This document shows positions 40,949 through 49,909 of a stretch of DNA of 64,000 nucleotides, piece by piece; the first letter of the stretch is position 1; every line of letters starts with the position of its first letter. The notes under the pieces were generated by a model. That model did not search any database and was not told the DNA's origin. It saw only the letters and a program-made list of their open reading frames with translations. Both the position numbers and the translations under genes were made by a program. The DNA comes from Clostridiaceae bacterium (lineage in GTDB: Bacteria; Bacillota; Clostridia; Lachnospirales; Lachnospiraceae), in assembly GCA_902362725.1 (NCBI GenBank), contig CABIXM010000005.1, positions 124,001 to 188,000 on the forward strand, written 5' to 3'.

Positions 40949-41182
40949 GTAAATCCGCTGTTTTCGCCTGTTTTACAGGGTTCCCGGGTTTTTCCAGTCC
41001 CATTTCCGGTTGCAAATAATATTTTTCCACAAAGTTATCCACATTATCCACATTTTAGCTTATACACATCCCGGGGAGAGCCTCTGTCAAAAAAGCCTGT
41101 TCTCTTTTTTTCGATTCTATGCTACAATAGAGGAGCTTAAAAAGAGCGTAAACAGTAACCTTTTTTGATTCAGGAGTGCAGC

Positions 41183-42274
41183 ATGAGCGGATTTGTATTA
41201 CACGGAGACGGTGACCACGGACATACCCTGGTGTCGAATCTTTTTCTGGACAACTATATGCCGGAAGCCAACGGCGAATATGTGAAAATCTATCTGTATC
41301 TTCTGCGCTGTCTGAAGTCAGACACCCAGGAGCTGTCCATCGAACTCATCGCCAATAAATTCGAGAATACTGAGAGCGATGTGCGCAGGGCGCTGAAATA
41401 CTGGGAGCGAATGAAGCTTCTGAAGCTCCAGTATGACAATTCCCAAAATCTGACAGGCATTCAGATTGTGAATGAACCGGAAGCAGGCAATGTAAAGACA
41501 GAAACGCAGACTCCTGTGGCTTCGCAGTCCGCAGCTGCAATCGGCCAAACGGCCGCGGCTGCGCAGACCGCCGCCGGTTCTGTCCCGCCCATAGCGTCAT
41601 CGACGCCCTCCGCCATCCTTCCGAAGGATCCCCTGACCCCGGACGAGGCCCAACAGCTCCTCTTCATCTGCGAGCAGTATCTGGGCAAGCCCTTAAGCTC
41701 CACCGAGGTCAGCAAGATTCTCGATTTGCACGATATCTTCGGCTTCAGTTCGTCTCTGATAGAATATCTCGTAGAATACTCCGTATCAGGCGGACATAAA
41801 AGTATCCACTACATAGAGGCGACGGCCCGTGCCTGGCATCAGGCAGGCTGTGTCACTGTAACCCAGGCCAGGGAGCAGGTGACCATCTTTAACCGGGCTT
41901 ATTTCAAGATCCTGAAGGCCTTCGGCATCGCAGGACGCAATCCGGTAGACGCAGAGATCACCTGTATGGATAAATGGCTCAAGGACTACGGTTTCTCCCT
42001 GGAAGTGATTTCTGAGGCCTGCAGCCGCACCATGGCGGCTATCCATCAGCCCAGCTTTCCCTACACGGATAAGATTCTGGCCTCCTGGAAGAAGCAGGGC
42101 GTGAAGTCCCTAAGCGATATCCAAAGCACCGACCAGAACCGGAGCACCCGGAAGGCCAAAGAAGAGGCTGCGCCTGCAGCTCCCAAACGGCCTGCCTCGC
42201 CCAACCGTTTCCACAATTTTCAGGAACGCGACTATGATTTTAAGGAGCTGGAAAAGCAGCTCATTAACCAATAA
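41183..42274 (+). CDS. dnaD: DnaD-domain primosomal protein
   Basis: 363 residues from the ATG at 41183 (AGGAG site). The N-terminal winged-helix region (EYVKIYLYLLRCLKS...ERMKLLKLQ) binds DNA and oligomerises in the family. An Ala/Gln/Thr-rich linker (about 100-145) follows. Then come two DnaB_2/DD2-type helical blocks ending in YTDKILASWKKQGV, which carries the YxxxIxxxW motif of DnaD/DnaB proteins. Such proteins help load the replicative helicase in Firmicutes. The next gene encodes the helicase loader ATPase, 14 bases downstream. Confidence 0.88.
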   Translation: MSGFVLHGDGDHGHTLVSNLFLDNYMPEANGEYVKIYLYLLRCLKSDTQELSIELIANKFENTESDVRRALKYWERMKLLKLQYDNSQNLTGIQIVNEPEAGNVKTETQTPVASQSAAAIGQTAAAAQTAAGSVPPIASSTPSAILPKDPLTPDEAQQLLFICEQYLGKPLSSTEVSKILDLHDIFGFSSSLIEYLVEYSVSGGHKSIHYIEATARAWHQAGCVTVTQAREQVTIFNRAYFKILKAFGIAGRNPVDAEITCMDKWLKDYGFSLEVISEACSRTMAAIHQPSFPYTDKILASWKKQGVKSLSDIQSTDQNRSTRKAKEEAAPAAPKRPASPNRFHNFQERDYDFKELEKQLINQ

Positions 42275-42288
42275 CCGGAGGACGCCTT

Positions 42289-43260
42289 ATGTCTCTTATG
42301 AACACCCAGTACGATTCCATTATGCGCATGTACGCAGCCCGGCAGGCCCGAAGCCGCCAGGAATACGAAGAGCGCATGGAACAGATACAGAAGGACGTCC
42401 CGGAGCTCGCCCCCCTGGACGCCGATATTACGGCCTGTCAGGCCGCCCTGGTGCGCTCTGCGGTGGAGGAGAATCCTGCCAGACGCGCCGATCTTAAGAG
42501 CCGTCTGAAGAACCTCCAGGAGCAGCGGAACGCCTTGCTTTCCGCCCACGGCCTGACCCCGGCCTCTCTGGAACCGGTCTATGTCTGCCCGGACTGCAAG
42601 GACACCGGCTACATCGGTTCCGACAAGTGCCACTGCTTTTTGCAGGCGGAAATTGATTTATTATATCATCAGTCCAATTTAAATGAAGTTTTAAAGCAGG
42701 AAAACTTTGACACCTTCTCCTATAACTGGTATGATGGCGATGAGAGGGATTCCATGCGCCGCACGGTGGCGGAAGCCCGGCTTTTCATTGAGAACTTTGA
42801 TACGCAGTTCCAGAACCTGCTCCTCCTGGGAGCCGTCGGTACAGGCAAGACCTTTTTGTCCAACTGTATCGCCAAAGAGCTGATGGACACCTGCCATTCC
42901 GTGGTCTATCTGACTGCCTTCCAGCTCTTCGATATGCTGTCCAAGGCTGCCTTCGGAGGCGAACGGAACGCACAGAATTATCAGCAGACTTATCCCTATC
43001 TGTTCGACTGTGATCTTCTGATCATCGACGATCTGGGAACAGAGCTGCCCAATTCTTTTACGGTATCGCAGTTCTTCCTGTGCATCAATGAACGGATTCT
43101 CCGGAAGAAGTCCACGCTGATTTCTTCGAATTTGGATATGGAAGCGCTCCGCAGCATCTATTCTGAGCGCACTCTGTCGCGGATCATCAGCAGCTACACG
43201 ATTCGTCAGCTGCCTGGAAGCGACATCCGAATTAAGAAAAAATTATATCATCACTCATAA
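42289..43260 (+). CDS. dnaI: Helicase loader ATPase (DnaI/DnaC type)
   Basis: 323 residues. An N-terminal coiled region (about 10-90) is followed by a CPDCKDTGY..CHC zinc site near 101-118 and an AAA+ domain with Walker A GAVGTGKTF, Walker B LLIIDDLGTE and an arginine near SERTLSRIIS. The family places the hexameric replicative helicase on DNA. It forms an operon with the DnaD-like gene upstream, both behind the DnaA-box cluster, which ties primosome supply to DnaA. Confidence 0.92.
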   Translation: MSLMNTQYDSIMRMYAARQARSRQEYEERMEQIQKDVPELAPLDADITACQAALVRSAVEENPARRADLKSRLKNLQEQRNALLSAHGLTPASLEPVYVCPDCKDTGYIGSDKCHCFLQAEIDLLYHQSNLNEVLKQENFDTFSYNWYDGDERDSMRRTVAEARLFIENFDTQFQNLLLLGAVGTGKTFLSNCIAKELMDTCHSVVYLTAFQLFDMLSKAAFGGERNAQNYQQTYPYLFDCDLLIIDDLGTELPNSFTVSQFFLCINERILRKKSTLISSNLDMEALRSIYSERTLSRIISSYTIRQLPGSDIRIKKKLYHHS

Positions 43261-43279
43261 ATTTACGGAGGTAACAATT

Positions 43280-44470
43280 ATGTTATTGCAGCGCAGCCAG
43301 CGTGTTCTCGAAACTATTCCCGTCGGGTCCCTGGGCCTGATCCCCTTAAAGAGCTGTGAGGAGCTCGGCAAAAAGGTCAACGACTATCTGGTCGAGTGGC
43401 GTCACAGCAACGATCTGGAGCACAAGTCCAACATCGCTTTCACCGGCTATGAGCGTGACTCCTATCTCATCAAGGCCTACACGCCCAGATTTGGTTCCGG
43501 AGAAGGAAAAGGTTCCATCAAGGCCTCTGTCCGCGGAAATGACCTGTATCTGATGGTGGATGTCTGTAATTACAGCCTGACCTACAACCTGTACAATTAC
43601 ACCAACCACATGTCCCCGGACGACCATTTCCAGGATCTGAAGCGCGTCATCGCTGCCATCGGCGGAAAAGCCCGCCGTATCACCGTATTTATGCCCTACC
43701 TCTACGAGAGCCGCCAGCATAAGCGGAACTCCCGTGAGTCTCTGGACTGCGCGCTGGCTCTGCAGGAGCTGGTTGCCATGGGCGTCGAGAACATCATCAC
43801 CTTCGAAGCGCACGATCCCCGCGTACAGAACGCGATTCCGCTCCACGGCTTCGAAACTGTCACCCCGGCTTATCAGCTGGTTAAGGGACTTCTGAACAAC
43901 ACGCCGGGTCTGCAGATCGACAGCGACCACATGCTGGTCATCAGCCCGGATGAGGGAGGCATGTCCCGCGCCGTATATCTGGCCAATGTGCTGGGTCTGG
44001 ATATGGGTATGTTCTACAAGCGCCGCGACTACACCCGTGTGGTAAATGGCCGCAACCCCATCGTAGCTCATGAGTTCCTGGGCTCCGATATTGAGGGCAA
44101 GGATATGATCATCGTGGACGATATGATTTCCTCCGGCGAGAGCATGATCGAGGTTATGAAGGAACTGAAGAGCCGCGGCGCTAACCGCATCTTTGTCTTC
44201 TGCACCTTCGCCCTGTTCACCAACGGCCTGGCTGAGTTCGACAAGGCCTATGAGGACGGCCTCATGACGAAGCTCTTTTCCACCAACCTGGTATACCAGA
44301 CTCCGGAGCTCTTGAGCCGCCCGTATTATGTAGACTGCGATATGAGCAAGTACATCGCTCTGCTCATCGACACCCTGAACCACGACGTATCCATCAGCGA
44401 CCTTCTGGATCCTTACGACAGAATCCAGGCGCTGCTGACACGGTACCGGAACGGGGAGCTGCATAAATAA
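43280..44470 (+). CDS. prs: Ribose-phosphate pyrophosphokinase (long clostridial form)
   Basis: Makes PRPP from ribose-5-phosphate and ATP, for nucleotides, NAD and salvage. 396 residues, longer than the 310-320 of most enzymes. The PRPP loop is VDDMISSGES (usually DDMIDTAGT) and the metal/ATP region HKRNSRESLDC is present, with YLYESRQHK. The substitutions and length mark a divergent branch seen in Clostridia. It follows the helicase loader by 19 bases, so replication and precursor supply share a transcript. PRPP users in the window are pncB and upp. Confidence 0.9.
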   Translation: MLLQRSQRVLETIPVGSLGLIPLKSCEELGKKVNDYLVEWRHSNDLEHKSNIAFTGYERDSYLIKAYTPRFGSGEGKGSIKASVRGNDLYLMVDVCNYSLTYNLYNYTNHMSPDDHFQDLKRVIAAIGGKARRITVFMPYLYESRQHKRNSRESLDCALALQELVAMGVENIITFEAHDPRVQNAIPLHGFETVTPAYQLVKGLLNNTPGLQIDSDHMLVISPDEGGMSRAVYLANVLGLDMGMFYKRRDYTRVVNGRNPIVAHEFLGSDIEGKDMIIVDDMISSGESMIEVMKELKSRGANRIFVFCTFALFTNGLAEFDKAYEDGLMTKLFSTNLVYQTPELLSRPYYVDCDMSKYIALLIDTLNHDVSISDLLDPYDRIQALLTRYRNGELHK

Positions 44471-44485
44471 ATTCTAAGTACGCAA

Positions 44486-44519
44486 AAAGGAGCTGCACGA
44501 TTTTAATCGTGGCAGCTCC
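44486..44519. terminator. Terminator between prs and the response regulator tail repeats
   Basis: GGAGCTGC..ACGATT and AATCGT..GCAGCTCC form a near-perfect stem with a one-base bulge. In the minus direction it is followed by TTTTTGCG, a canonical terminator for the two-component operon; in the plus direction it ends prs with a weaker tail. Confidence 0.87.
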
Positions 44520-44521
44520 AC

Positions 44522-44760
44522 TTATTCCTGCGGAGCAGACTATATGGGGCTCGTTTTGTTAGACTTTGAACCGGTAACCCACGCCCCATCGCCGTGCGCG
44601 TAGCACTTTATTCCTGCGGAGCAGACTATATGGGGCTCGTTTTATCAGACTTTGAACCGGTAACCCACGCCCCATCGCCGTGCGCGTAGCACTTTATTCC
44701 TGCGGAGCAGACTATATGGGGCTCGTTTTGTTAGACCTTGAATCTGTAACCCACGCCCCA
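44522..44760 (-). repeat. 86-bp tandem repeat containing copies of the response regulator 3' end
   Basis: Units begin at 44522, 44608 and 44694. Each holds GACTATATGGGGCTCGTTTT, then sequence that on the minus strand encodes WGVGYRFKV and a stop. The third unit is the real gene end. The two outer copies differ from it by synonymous changes (CGG for AGA, AAA for AAG; TGA for TAA in the middle copy). Linkers carry small hairpins (GTGC-GCGTA-GCAC and CTGC-GGA-GCAG). Confidence 0.9.
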
Positions 44761-45420
44761 TATAGTCTCAATATACTGGGGCTTCGCGGAATTCACTTCT
44801 ATCTTTTCCCGAATCTTCTTAATATGCACCGTCACCGTCGCAATATCTCCCACGGAATCCATATCCCAGATTTTCCGGAATAGTTCTTCCTTGGTAAATA
44901 CGTGGTTCGGATTCTCCGCCAGGAAGGTCAGCAGATCGAATTCCCGGGAAGTGAAGTTCTTTTCTTCCCCGTTGACCCAGACCCGGCGGGCGGTTTTGTC
45001 AATCTTGATGCCGCGGATCTCGATAATACTGTTCTCCTTTACATTGCTGCTCACCAGACGCTCGTAGCGGTTCAGATGTGCCTTTACCCGGGCCACCAGC
45101 TCGCTGGGACTGAAGGGCTTGGTCATATAGTCGTCCGCGCCCAGACCCAGGCCACGGATTTTGTCGATATCGTCTTTCTTGGCCGAAACCATGATAATCG
45201 GAATATTCTTTACCTCGCGAATCTGACGGCAAATCTCAAAGCCGTCCACGCCCGGCAGCATCAGATCCAGAATCACCAGCTGGAATTCCTCTTCCAGCGC
45301 TTTCTTAAGACCGAGAGTGCCGTCCGACGCGATTTCAACCTCAAAGCCGCTCAGTTCCAGATAATCCTTCTCCAGATCCGCAATGGCCTCTTCATCCTCT
45401 ACAATCAAAATTTTATTCAT
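44731..45420 (-). CDS. OmpR/PhoB-family response regulator
   Basis: 229 residues. Receiver domain (about 1-120) with the acidic pair VEDEE, phosphoacceptor Asp in VILDLMLPGVDG near 52, and KPFSPSELVARV with the conserved Lys. The C-terminal winged helix (about 135-229) ends in the usual TIWGVGYRFKV. It is first of a two-gene system; its stop is followed by tandem partial copies of its own 3' end. Signal and targets are unknown. The ATG overlaps no gene, while the kinase start overlaps its stop region by four bases. Confidence 0.93.
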   Translation of the reverse strand: MNKILIVEDEEAIADLEKDYLELSGFEVEIASDGTLGLKKALEEEFQLVILDLMLPGVDGFEICRQIREVKNIPIIMVSAKKDDIDKIRGLGLGADDYMTKPFSPSELVARVKAHLNRYERLVSSNVKENSIIEIRGIKIDKTARRVWVNGEEKNFTSREFDLLTFLAENPNHVFTKEELFRKIWDMDSVGDIATVTVHIKKIREKIEVNSAKPQYIETIWGVGYRFKV

Positions 45421-46913
45421 GTTGCCGGTACCTCCTGATATTTTCTAAGAACAAAGTACATGACAGTTCCTGTATGTTCCTTGCTTGTAGCCCACACCTT
45501 GCCGCCGTGATCCTCGATAATCTTCTTTACGATGGACAGGCCGATGCCGCTTCCGCCCTTGGACGAATTGCGGGACGCGTCGGTCCGGTAGAACCGGTTG
45601 AAGATCAGCGGCAGATCCTTGGTGGCGATGCCCTTACCGTTATCCTCAATCTCCACCTGGACGAAATCGCCCACGTCCTTGACACGGATATTGATATAGC
45701 CCTTGGGTTTGTCGATGTATTTGATCGAATTGCTGACAATATTGTTGATGACGCGCTTGATCTGCTCCGCGTCGGCGATGACCTGCACGTCCTCATCCAC
45801 ATAATTAAAGTAGGCCAGCTCGATATTCTGCTCCTCCAGCTCCAGGGAAAGTTCCTCCACACAGTCCGCAAAATAAGCGTTCACATTGATGTGATCGAAG
45901 GTGTACGGAATCCGGTTTGTGTCAATCTTGGAATAGAAGGTCAGCTCATTAATCAGCCGCTCCATATCATTGGCCTTATTGTAAATGGTACGGATGTATT
46001 TTTCCTGTTTCTCCGGCGTATCCGCCACGCCGTCCATAATACCCTCCACGTAACCCTTCACCGCCGTGATCGGCGTCTTCAGATCATGGGAAATGTTGCT
46101 GATCAGCTCTTTATTCTGCCTCTCGGACTCCAGTTTCTCCTCAGCAGATTCCTTCAGACGCCGCCGCATCTCCTCAAAGTCCGTGCAGAGCTCGCCAATC
46201 TCGTCATCACCGCCCGCCGGCATCTCAAAATCCAGATTTCCGTCGGTGATCTTCTTGGTCGCCACCTGCAGATGATGAATCGGCGTAACGATACTCTTAT
46301 AGATCCAAGCTGTCAGAATCAGACTGGTGAAAACCAGAATGATGACCAGCACCAGGACGCTGTCTACCACCATAGATTCCACCTCCGGAATCATGCTGCC
46401 GATGGATGTCACGATAAAGGCCGTTCCCCGGGTTCCGTCGCTGAAAGAGAAATCCAGCTGCTTCACCAGAGCCTGCAGATTCCCGCCGATATAAGTCCCC
46501 ACATCCTGATCCGAGTTATGGGTCCGGTAATCCGGAAGGCTGTCCAGCAGCTCCTCCTGATCGAAGTCGTTATCATTTCCCACAAAAATATACGTATCTG
46601 CCTTTCTTACCACGAGAAAGGAATATCGCGCTTCCAGATCCAGATTCAGGGAATCCAGATATTCCGCATCCAGAAAGGCGTCCGGATCGGTTCCCGCCTT
46701 GGCTTTCATTCCCGCATAGGCGTCCCTGGTAATCCGGCTCAGCATGGCCGGCGTGTTGGACAGGGTCTCATAGCTGGTATTCTCTATGCCATAGAGCTTC
46801 TTAACCGCATTCATCTGGTAGCGGCTGATGCCGAAGAAGGCCAGCGCCGTGAACATAATCGGGGCCAGAATCAGAATTAAAAAAGTAATCAGAAGTTTTG
46901 TCTTGAGTTTCAT
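45417..46913 (-). CDS. Membrane sensor histidine kinase
   Basis: 498 residues. Membrane helix near 8-30, an extracellular sensing region of about 145 residues, second membrane helix near 178-202, HAMP domain (about 203-255), phosphoacceptor helix SNISHDLKTPITAVKG (His near 277), then a HATPase domain with N-box NRVINNIVSNSIKYI, VEIEDNGKGI and GSGIGLSIV. It partners the response regulator, whose start lies in the kinase's last codons (ATGA overlap). Read on the minus strand the kinase precedes the regulator. The ligand of the extracellular part is unknown. Confidence 0.93.
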   Translation of the reverse strand: MKLKTKLLITFLILILAPIMFTALAFFGISRYQMNAVKKLYGIENTSYETLSNTPAMLSRITRDAYAGMKAKAGTDPDAFLDAEYLDSLNLDLEARYSFLVVRKADTYIFVGNDNDFDQEELLDSLPDYRTHNSDQDVGTYIGGNLQALVKQLDFSFSDGTRGTAFIVTSIGSMIPEVESMVVDSVLVLVIILVFTSLILTAWIYKSIVTPIHHLQVATKKITDGNLDFEMPAGGDDEIGELCTDFEEMRRRLKESAEEKLESERQNKELISNISHDLKTPITAVKGYVEGIMDGVADTPEKQEKYIRTIYNKANDMERLINELTFYSKIDTNRIPYTFDHINVNAYFADCVEELSLELEEQNIELAYFNYVDEDVQVIADAEQIKRVINNIVSNSIKYIDKPKGYINIRVKDVGDFVQVEIEDNGKGIATKDLPLIFNRFYRTDASRNSSKGGSGIGLSIVKKIIEDHGGKVWATSKEHTGTVMYFVLRKYQEVPAT

Positions 46914-47049
46914 GACGTTTCCTCTTATTTTACAAAAATTACAGTTTTATCCGTTGCTCCGAAAAGCTTCAGATACTTATTTATTATAGCATATCCGTCC
47001 GCTCCATGCTCCAAAACTCTCTCGAAAAAATATAAACTTTTTGTAAACA

Positions 47050-47080
47050 AAAGGGCCGTCGGATCCCTCCGACGCCCCTC
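47050..47080. terminator. Terminator downstream of the GT-C-like gene
   Basis: GGGCCGTCGGA (47053-47063) pairs with TCCGACGCCCC (47068-47078). On the minus strand it is followed by TTTTGTTTAC. Confidence 0.8.
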
Positions 47081-47105
47081 GTCTCTCATTTTCTGTTATT
47101 TCCAA

Positions 47106-48851
47106 TCAGTTTCCTGTCTCTGCGCGGAAGACTGCGGCCCGCTCCGGCGACATCAGTACCGTGCCGGTTCCCTGATACACCGTCTCGTACTCCCTGTCCG
47201 TAAACAGGTGGGACAGATCGCAGGCCATGAACTCCTCCGCCCAATGGGCCATATAGACCACGTCCGGGAATTTGTCCGGGTGCAGGTCATAGTAGTCGTA
47301 AAGCTGGGTGCTGCCCTCGTGTACCTGCCAGGTGGAATAATTGCCGCAGCCCGCGTCCGTGTAGAGATAGATCCAGGGGGCCACGCCCACCACCATCAGC
47401 TCATCCTTTTCCGTCAGATCCAACCTATCGATCTCATCCAGTACCTTCCCGTACCACTCCGCCATCTCCGGCGTCGTGAACACATTTTTCAGAGGGCCGC
47501 GCTTCATCTGGGCGGTCAGCTTCCAGCCCCGCTCGTCGCCCCAGTCGTAGGTCATCCGCAGGAAGAACGTGCCAAAAAACTGGAATCCAATCACCAGAGC
47601 CGAACAGACGCACACCGCCCTCCAGCCGGTTCCCGGCTTTCTGCGGGCCTTCTCCTCCCGGATCCAGTCCGCCACGAACAGAAGACCCACCCAGGAGCAC
47701 ATGCCGTAGGCCACACTCAGGGTCACAATTCCCGTATTGGTGGCGTACTGAACCAGCAATGTGAACACCATGGCCGGCAGATACCACCAGCAGAAGAGCC
47801 GCTTATCCCTTTTTTCCGTGACCAGATAGGCCTCCAGACACCAGAAAGCCAGCGGCAGCATCTGATAATTCACAGTAATATTTTCAAAAATAAAGGTATA
47901 GTAAAACAGGTACGGCACCACGCAGAGGGACGCCAGAATCATGTACCGCAGCCCGTGCTCACAGCGCATTCTGTCCAGTCCTGTGGCCAGGTACACTACG
48001 CCCAGCCCCACGAACATCCAGCGGTAATTTTTGAAGCACAGATGGAAATACCGCCAGGTCTTGTACCAGTAGCCCTGCTGATGCTCGGAATCGCCCACGA
48101 TATGCGGCACATTGGCCACCATCTCCGCCAGGGTTCCCCGCTGAAAGATAAAGGCCAGGAAGAGTGCCAGAATGATACAGGCCCCCAACGTCATCCAGAG
48201 AAAGTTCTGAAACTGCAGTGCTCCCTCCGGCCGGGTTCCCCGCTTTCTGTGCCGCAGGGTCACCACCAGGCAGAGCAGGCCGTAAGCCACATACATCAGG
48301 ATGGCGAAAGGATTCGCCAGCACAATCATGGCCATCAGGATGCCGCACAGAATGTATTCCGGCACCGAATGTTCCATCCGGGCCGAGAGAACCGCCAGGA
48401 GCACCGGCAGCAGTCCGAATTCAATGGAATTGTAGGACATGGCGCAAATACTGAAGGGGGCAAAAATTGCGAACAGGAACACGGGTCCGAAGGAGGCGTA
48501 ACCCCGCCGCTGGAACCGCAGATAGAAAAACAGGGTCAGTACCGCCGAGTAGGCCAGATAAACAAACCGGCTGGCCATCACGATGCCCTCTGTGGTCCCC
48601 ATGGCAGTCCGGATCAGGCAATAGATGGGATGCAGCAGAAAGGTACAGAGCTGCTGGGTGGGATTCCACTCATCAATCAGAATCTTTTCCCCCCGGAATA
48701 TCCGCTCGGAGCAGCCGATAAAATACATCTCGTCGGCTGTATTGAAGCCCCAGAAGCTCCTCGCGATAAAAATGATCTGTAATAAAAGAAACAGGCCGAT
48801 AAAAATCAGGTGCTGCCGCCTGCGGTCTGTCTGCATGGTTCTCACGTTCAC
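47106..48851 (-). CDS. Polytopic membrane protein, GT-C glycosyltransferase-like
   Basis: 581 residues with roughly 11 to 12 membrane helices in the first 430 residues, then a soluble C-terminal part of about 130. The first outer loop carries an acidic pair, NTADEMYF (about 38-45), as in GT-C enzymes that use polyprenyl-phosphate sugars. The protein starts at a GTG preceded by GGGAGAAAG. It is monocistronic between the two-component system and the ketose operon. The donor and acceptor are unknown; a cell-wall glycan modification is a reasonable guess. A non-enzymatic membrane role cannot be excluded. Confidence 0.65.
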   Translation of the reverse strand: MNVRTMQTDRRRQHLIFIGLFLLLQIIFIARSFWGFNTADEMYFIGCSERIFRGEKILIDEWNPTQQLCTFLLHPIYCLIRTAMGTTEGIVMASRFVYLAYSAVLTLFFYLRFQRRGYASFGPVFLFAIFAPFSICAMSYNSIEFGLLPVLLAVLSARMEHSVPEYILCGILMAMIVLANPFAILMYVAYGLLCLVVTLRHRKRGTRPEGALQFQNFLWMTLGACIILALFLAFIFQRGTLAEMVANVPHIVGDSEHQQGYWYKTWRYFHLCFKNYRWMFVGLGVVYLATGLDRMRCEHGLRYMILASLCVVPYLFYYTFIFENITVNYQMLPLAFWCLEAYLVTEKRDKRLFCWWYLPAMVFTLLVQYATNTGIVTLSVAYGMCSWVGLLFVADWIREEKARRKPGTGWRAVCVCSALVIGFQFFGTFFLRMTYDWGDERGWKLTAQMKRGPLKNVFTTPEMAEWYGKVLDEIDRLDLTEKDELMVVGVAPWIYLYTDAGCGNYSTWQVHEGSTQLYDYYDLHPDKFPDVVYMAHWAEEFMACDLSHLFTDREYETVYQGTGTVLMSPERAAVFRAETGN

Positions 48852-48936
48852 TTTTCTTTCTCCCAGTTATTTCCAATTAGAATTTTAGCGCAGAGACTGG
48901 TTTTACACAGTCCCCGCGCTTGGTTCTTCTTATGAA

Positions 48937-49788
48937 TTATACTCTGCCAGTGCAGCCGCACATCTTCATACGTGTCTCCACGATGGCCTTTACGTGCTCC
49001 ATGGCTACCTTGCCGTACTTCTTCGGATCGAAAGCGTCCGGGTTCGCTGCCAGGAATTCCTTTACGCCGTCGGTATAAGCGATACGAAGCTCGGTAGCGA
49101 AGTTCACCTTGCAGATACCGCGCTTGATGCTCTCTACGACTGCCTCCTCGGAAAGTCCGCTTGCGCCATGCAGTACCAGCGGAATATCTACGACTTTCCG
49201 GATCTCAGCCAGGCGATCCAGATCCAGCTTCGGCACTCCCTTGTATACACCGTGAGCCGTTCCGATGGCTACGGCCAGGGAAGTCACGCCGGTGCGCTCC
49301 ACGAATTCCTTTGCCTCCAGCGGATCGGTATAGCCATTGCCCTCGCCGCCGTCCAGATCGTCCTCTTTGCCGCCGACCTTACCGAGCTCAGCCTCCACCG
49401 GTATTCCGGAGGGTCTGCAGGCGTCTGCTACAGCCTTGGTCACTGCTATATTTTCTTCAAACACATTGTGGGAACCGTCAATCATGATGGAAGTGTAGCC
49501 TGTCCGTAATGCGCGCATCGCCAGGTCAAAGCTGTCGCCGTGATCCAGGTGCAGACACACCGGAACGCTGGCACGCTCAGCGGCTGCCTTTACATTAGCC
49601 AGATACATATCCAGTCCCGCGTACTTGATGGTGGACGGCGTAGTCTGCAGCATCAGCGGGGCCCGAAGCTCCTCCGCCGCTGAGATAACAGCCATGACCA
49701 TCTCCATATTCTCCACATTGAAAGCGCCTACGGCGTAGCCGCCTTTCTGTGCGTCCAAAAGCATCTTTTCTGATGTAACAAATGACAT
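48937..49788 (-). CDS. fba: Class II ketose-bisphosphate aldolase (Fba/GatY family)
   Basis: Zinc-dependent cleavage of fructose- or tagatose-1,6-bisphosphate, or a related ketose phosphate. 283 residues. Motifs: the zinc histidines in LHLDHGDSFD (about 78-87), EAELGKVGG, AIGTAHGVYKG with a metal His, and LHGASGLSEE. Length fits GatY/KbaY/FbaA. It is the last gene in the ketose operon, downstream of the decayed transporter remnant, so its in vivo substrate may be the product of the PfkB kinase there. It could also be the cell's glycolytic aldolase. Confidence 0.88.
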   Translation of the reverse strand: MSFVTSEKMLLDAQKGGYAVGAFNVENMEMVMAVISAAEELRAPLMLQTTPSTIKYAGLDMYLANVKAAAERASVPVCLHLDHGDSFDLAMRALRTGYTSIMIDGSHNVFEENIAVTKAVADACRPSGIPVEAELGKVGGKEDDLDGGEGNGYTDPLEAKEFVERTGVTSLAVAIGTAHGVYKGVPKLDLDRLAEIRKVVDIPLVLHGASGLSEEAVVESIKRGICKVNFATELRIAYTDGVKEFLAANPDAFDPKKYGKVAMEHVKAIVETRMKMCGCTGRV

Positions 49789-49909
49789 GATCGTTCCTCC
49801 TCGTCTGATTCAGTGTTGTCTTTTCTTACCTTACTTATCATACCCCGGATTCCGAAAAAGCGCAACCTCCAAAGGGTTTTCCTGCCCGGAAAAAAATCTC
49901 AAGAAAATT

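Larger units (their letters stand above)
40848..41068 (+). promoter_or_regulatory. Cluster of seven DnaA-box-like sites upstream of dnaD
   Basis: TTATCCACA occurs at 40848, 40857, 41035 and 41044, as two tandem pairs 187 bases apart. Related 9-mers are TTTTCCACA at 41023, TTATACACA at 41060 and, on the minus strand, TTGTCCACA at 40908-40916. The cluster covers the promoter of the dnaD-dnaI-prs operon. No dnaA or dnaN gene is near, so regulation or titration by DnaA is more likely than an origin. Confidence 0.82.

Noticed and set aside
40848..41182. Replication origin (oriC)
   Set aside because: DnaA boxes are present, but there is no dnaA, dnaN or rpmH nearby and gene orientation does not switch around the region as expected at an origin.
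44522..44760. CRISPR array
   Set aside because: The repeats are 86-bp head-to-tail units without unique spacers and contain gene 3' ends; no cas genes are nearby.
45474..46880. 468-codon open frame antisense to the histidine kinase gene
   Set aside because: Shadow of a GC-rich gene with all kinase motifs on the minus strand.
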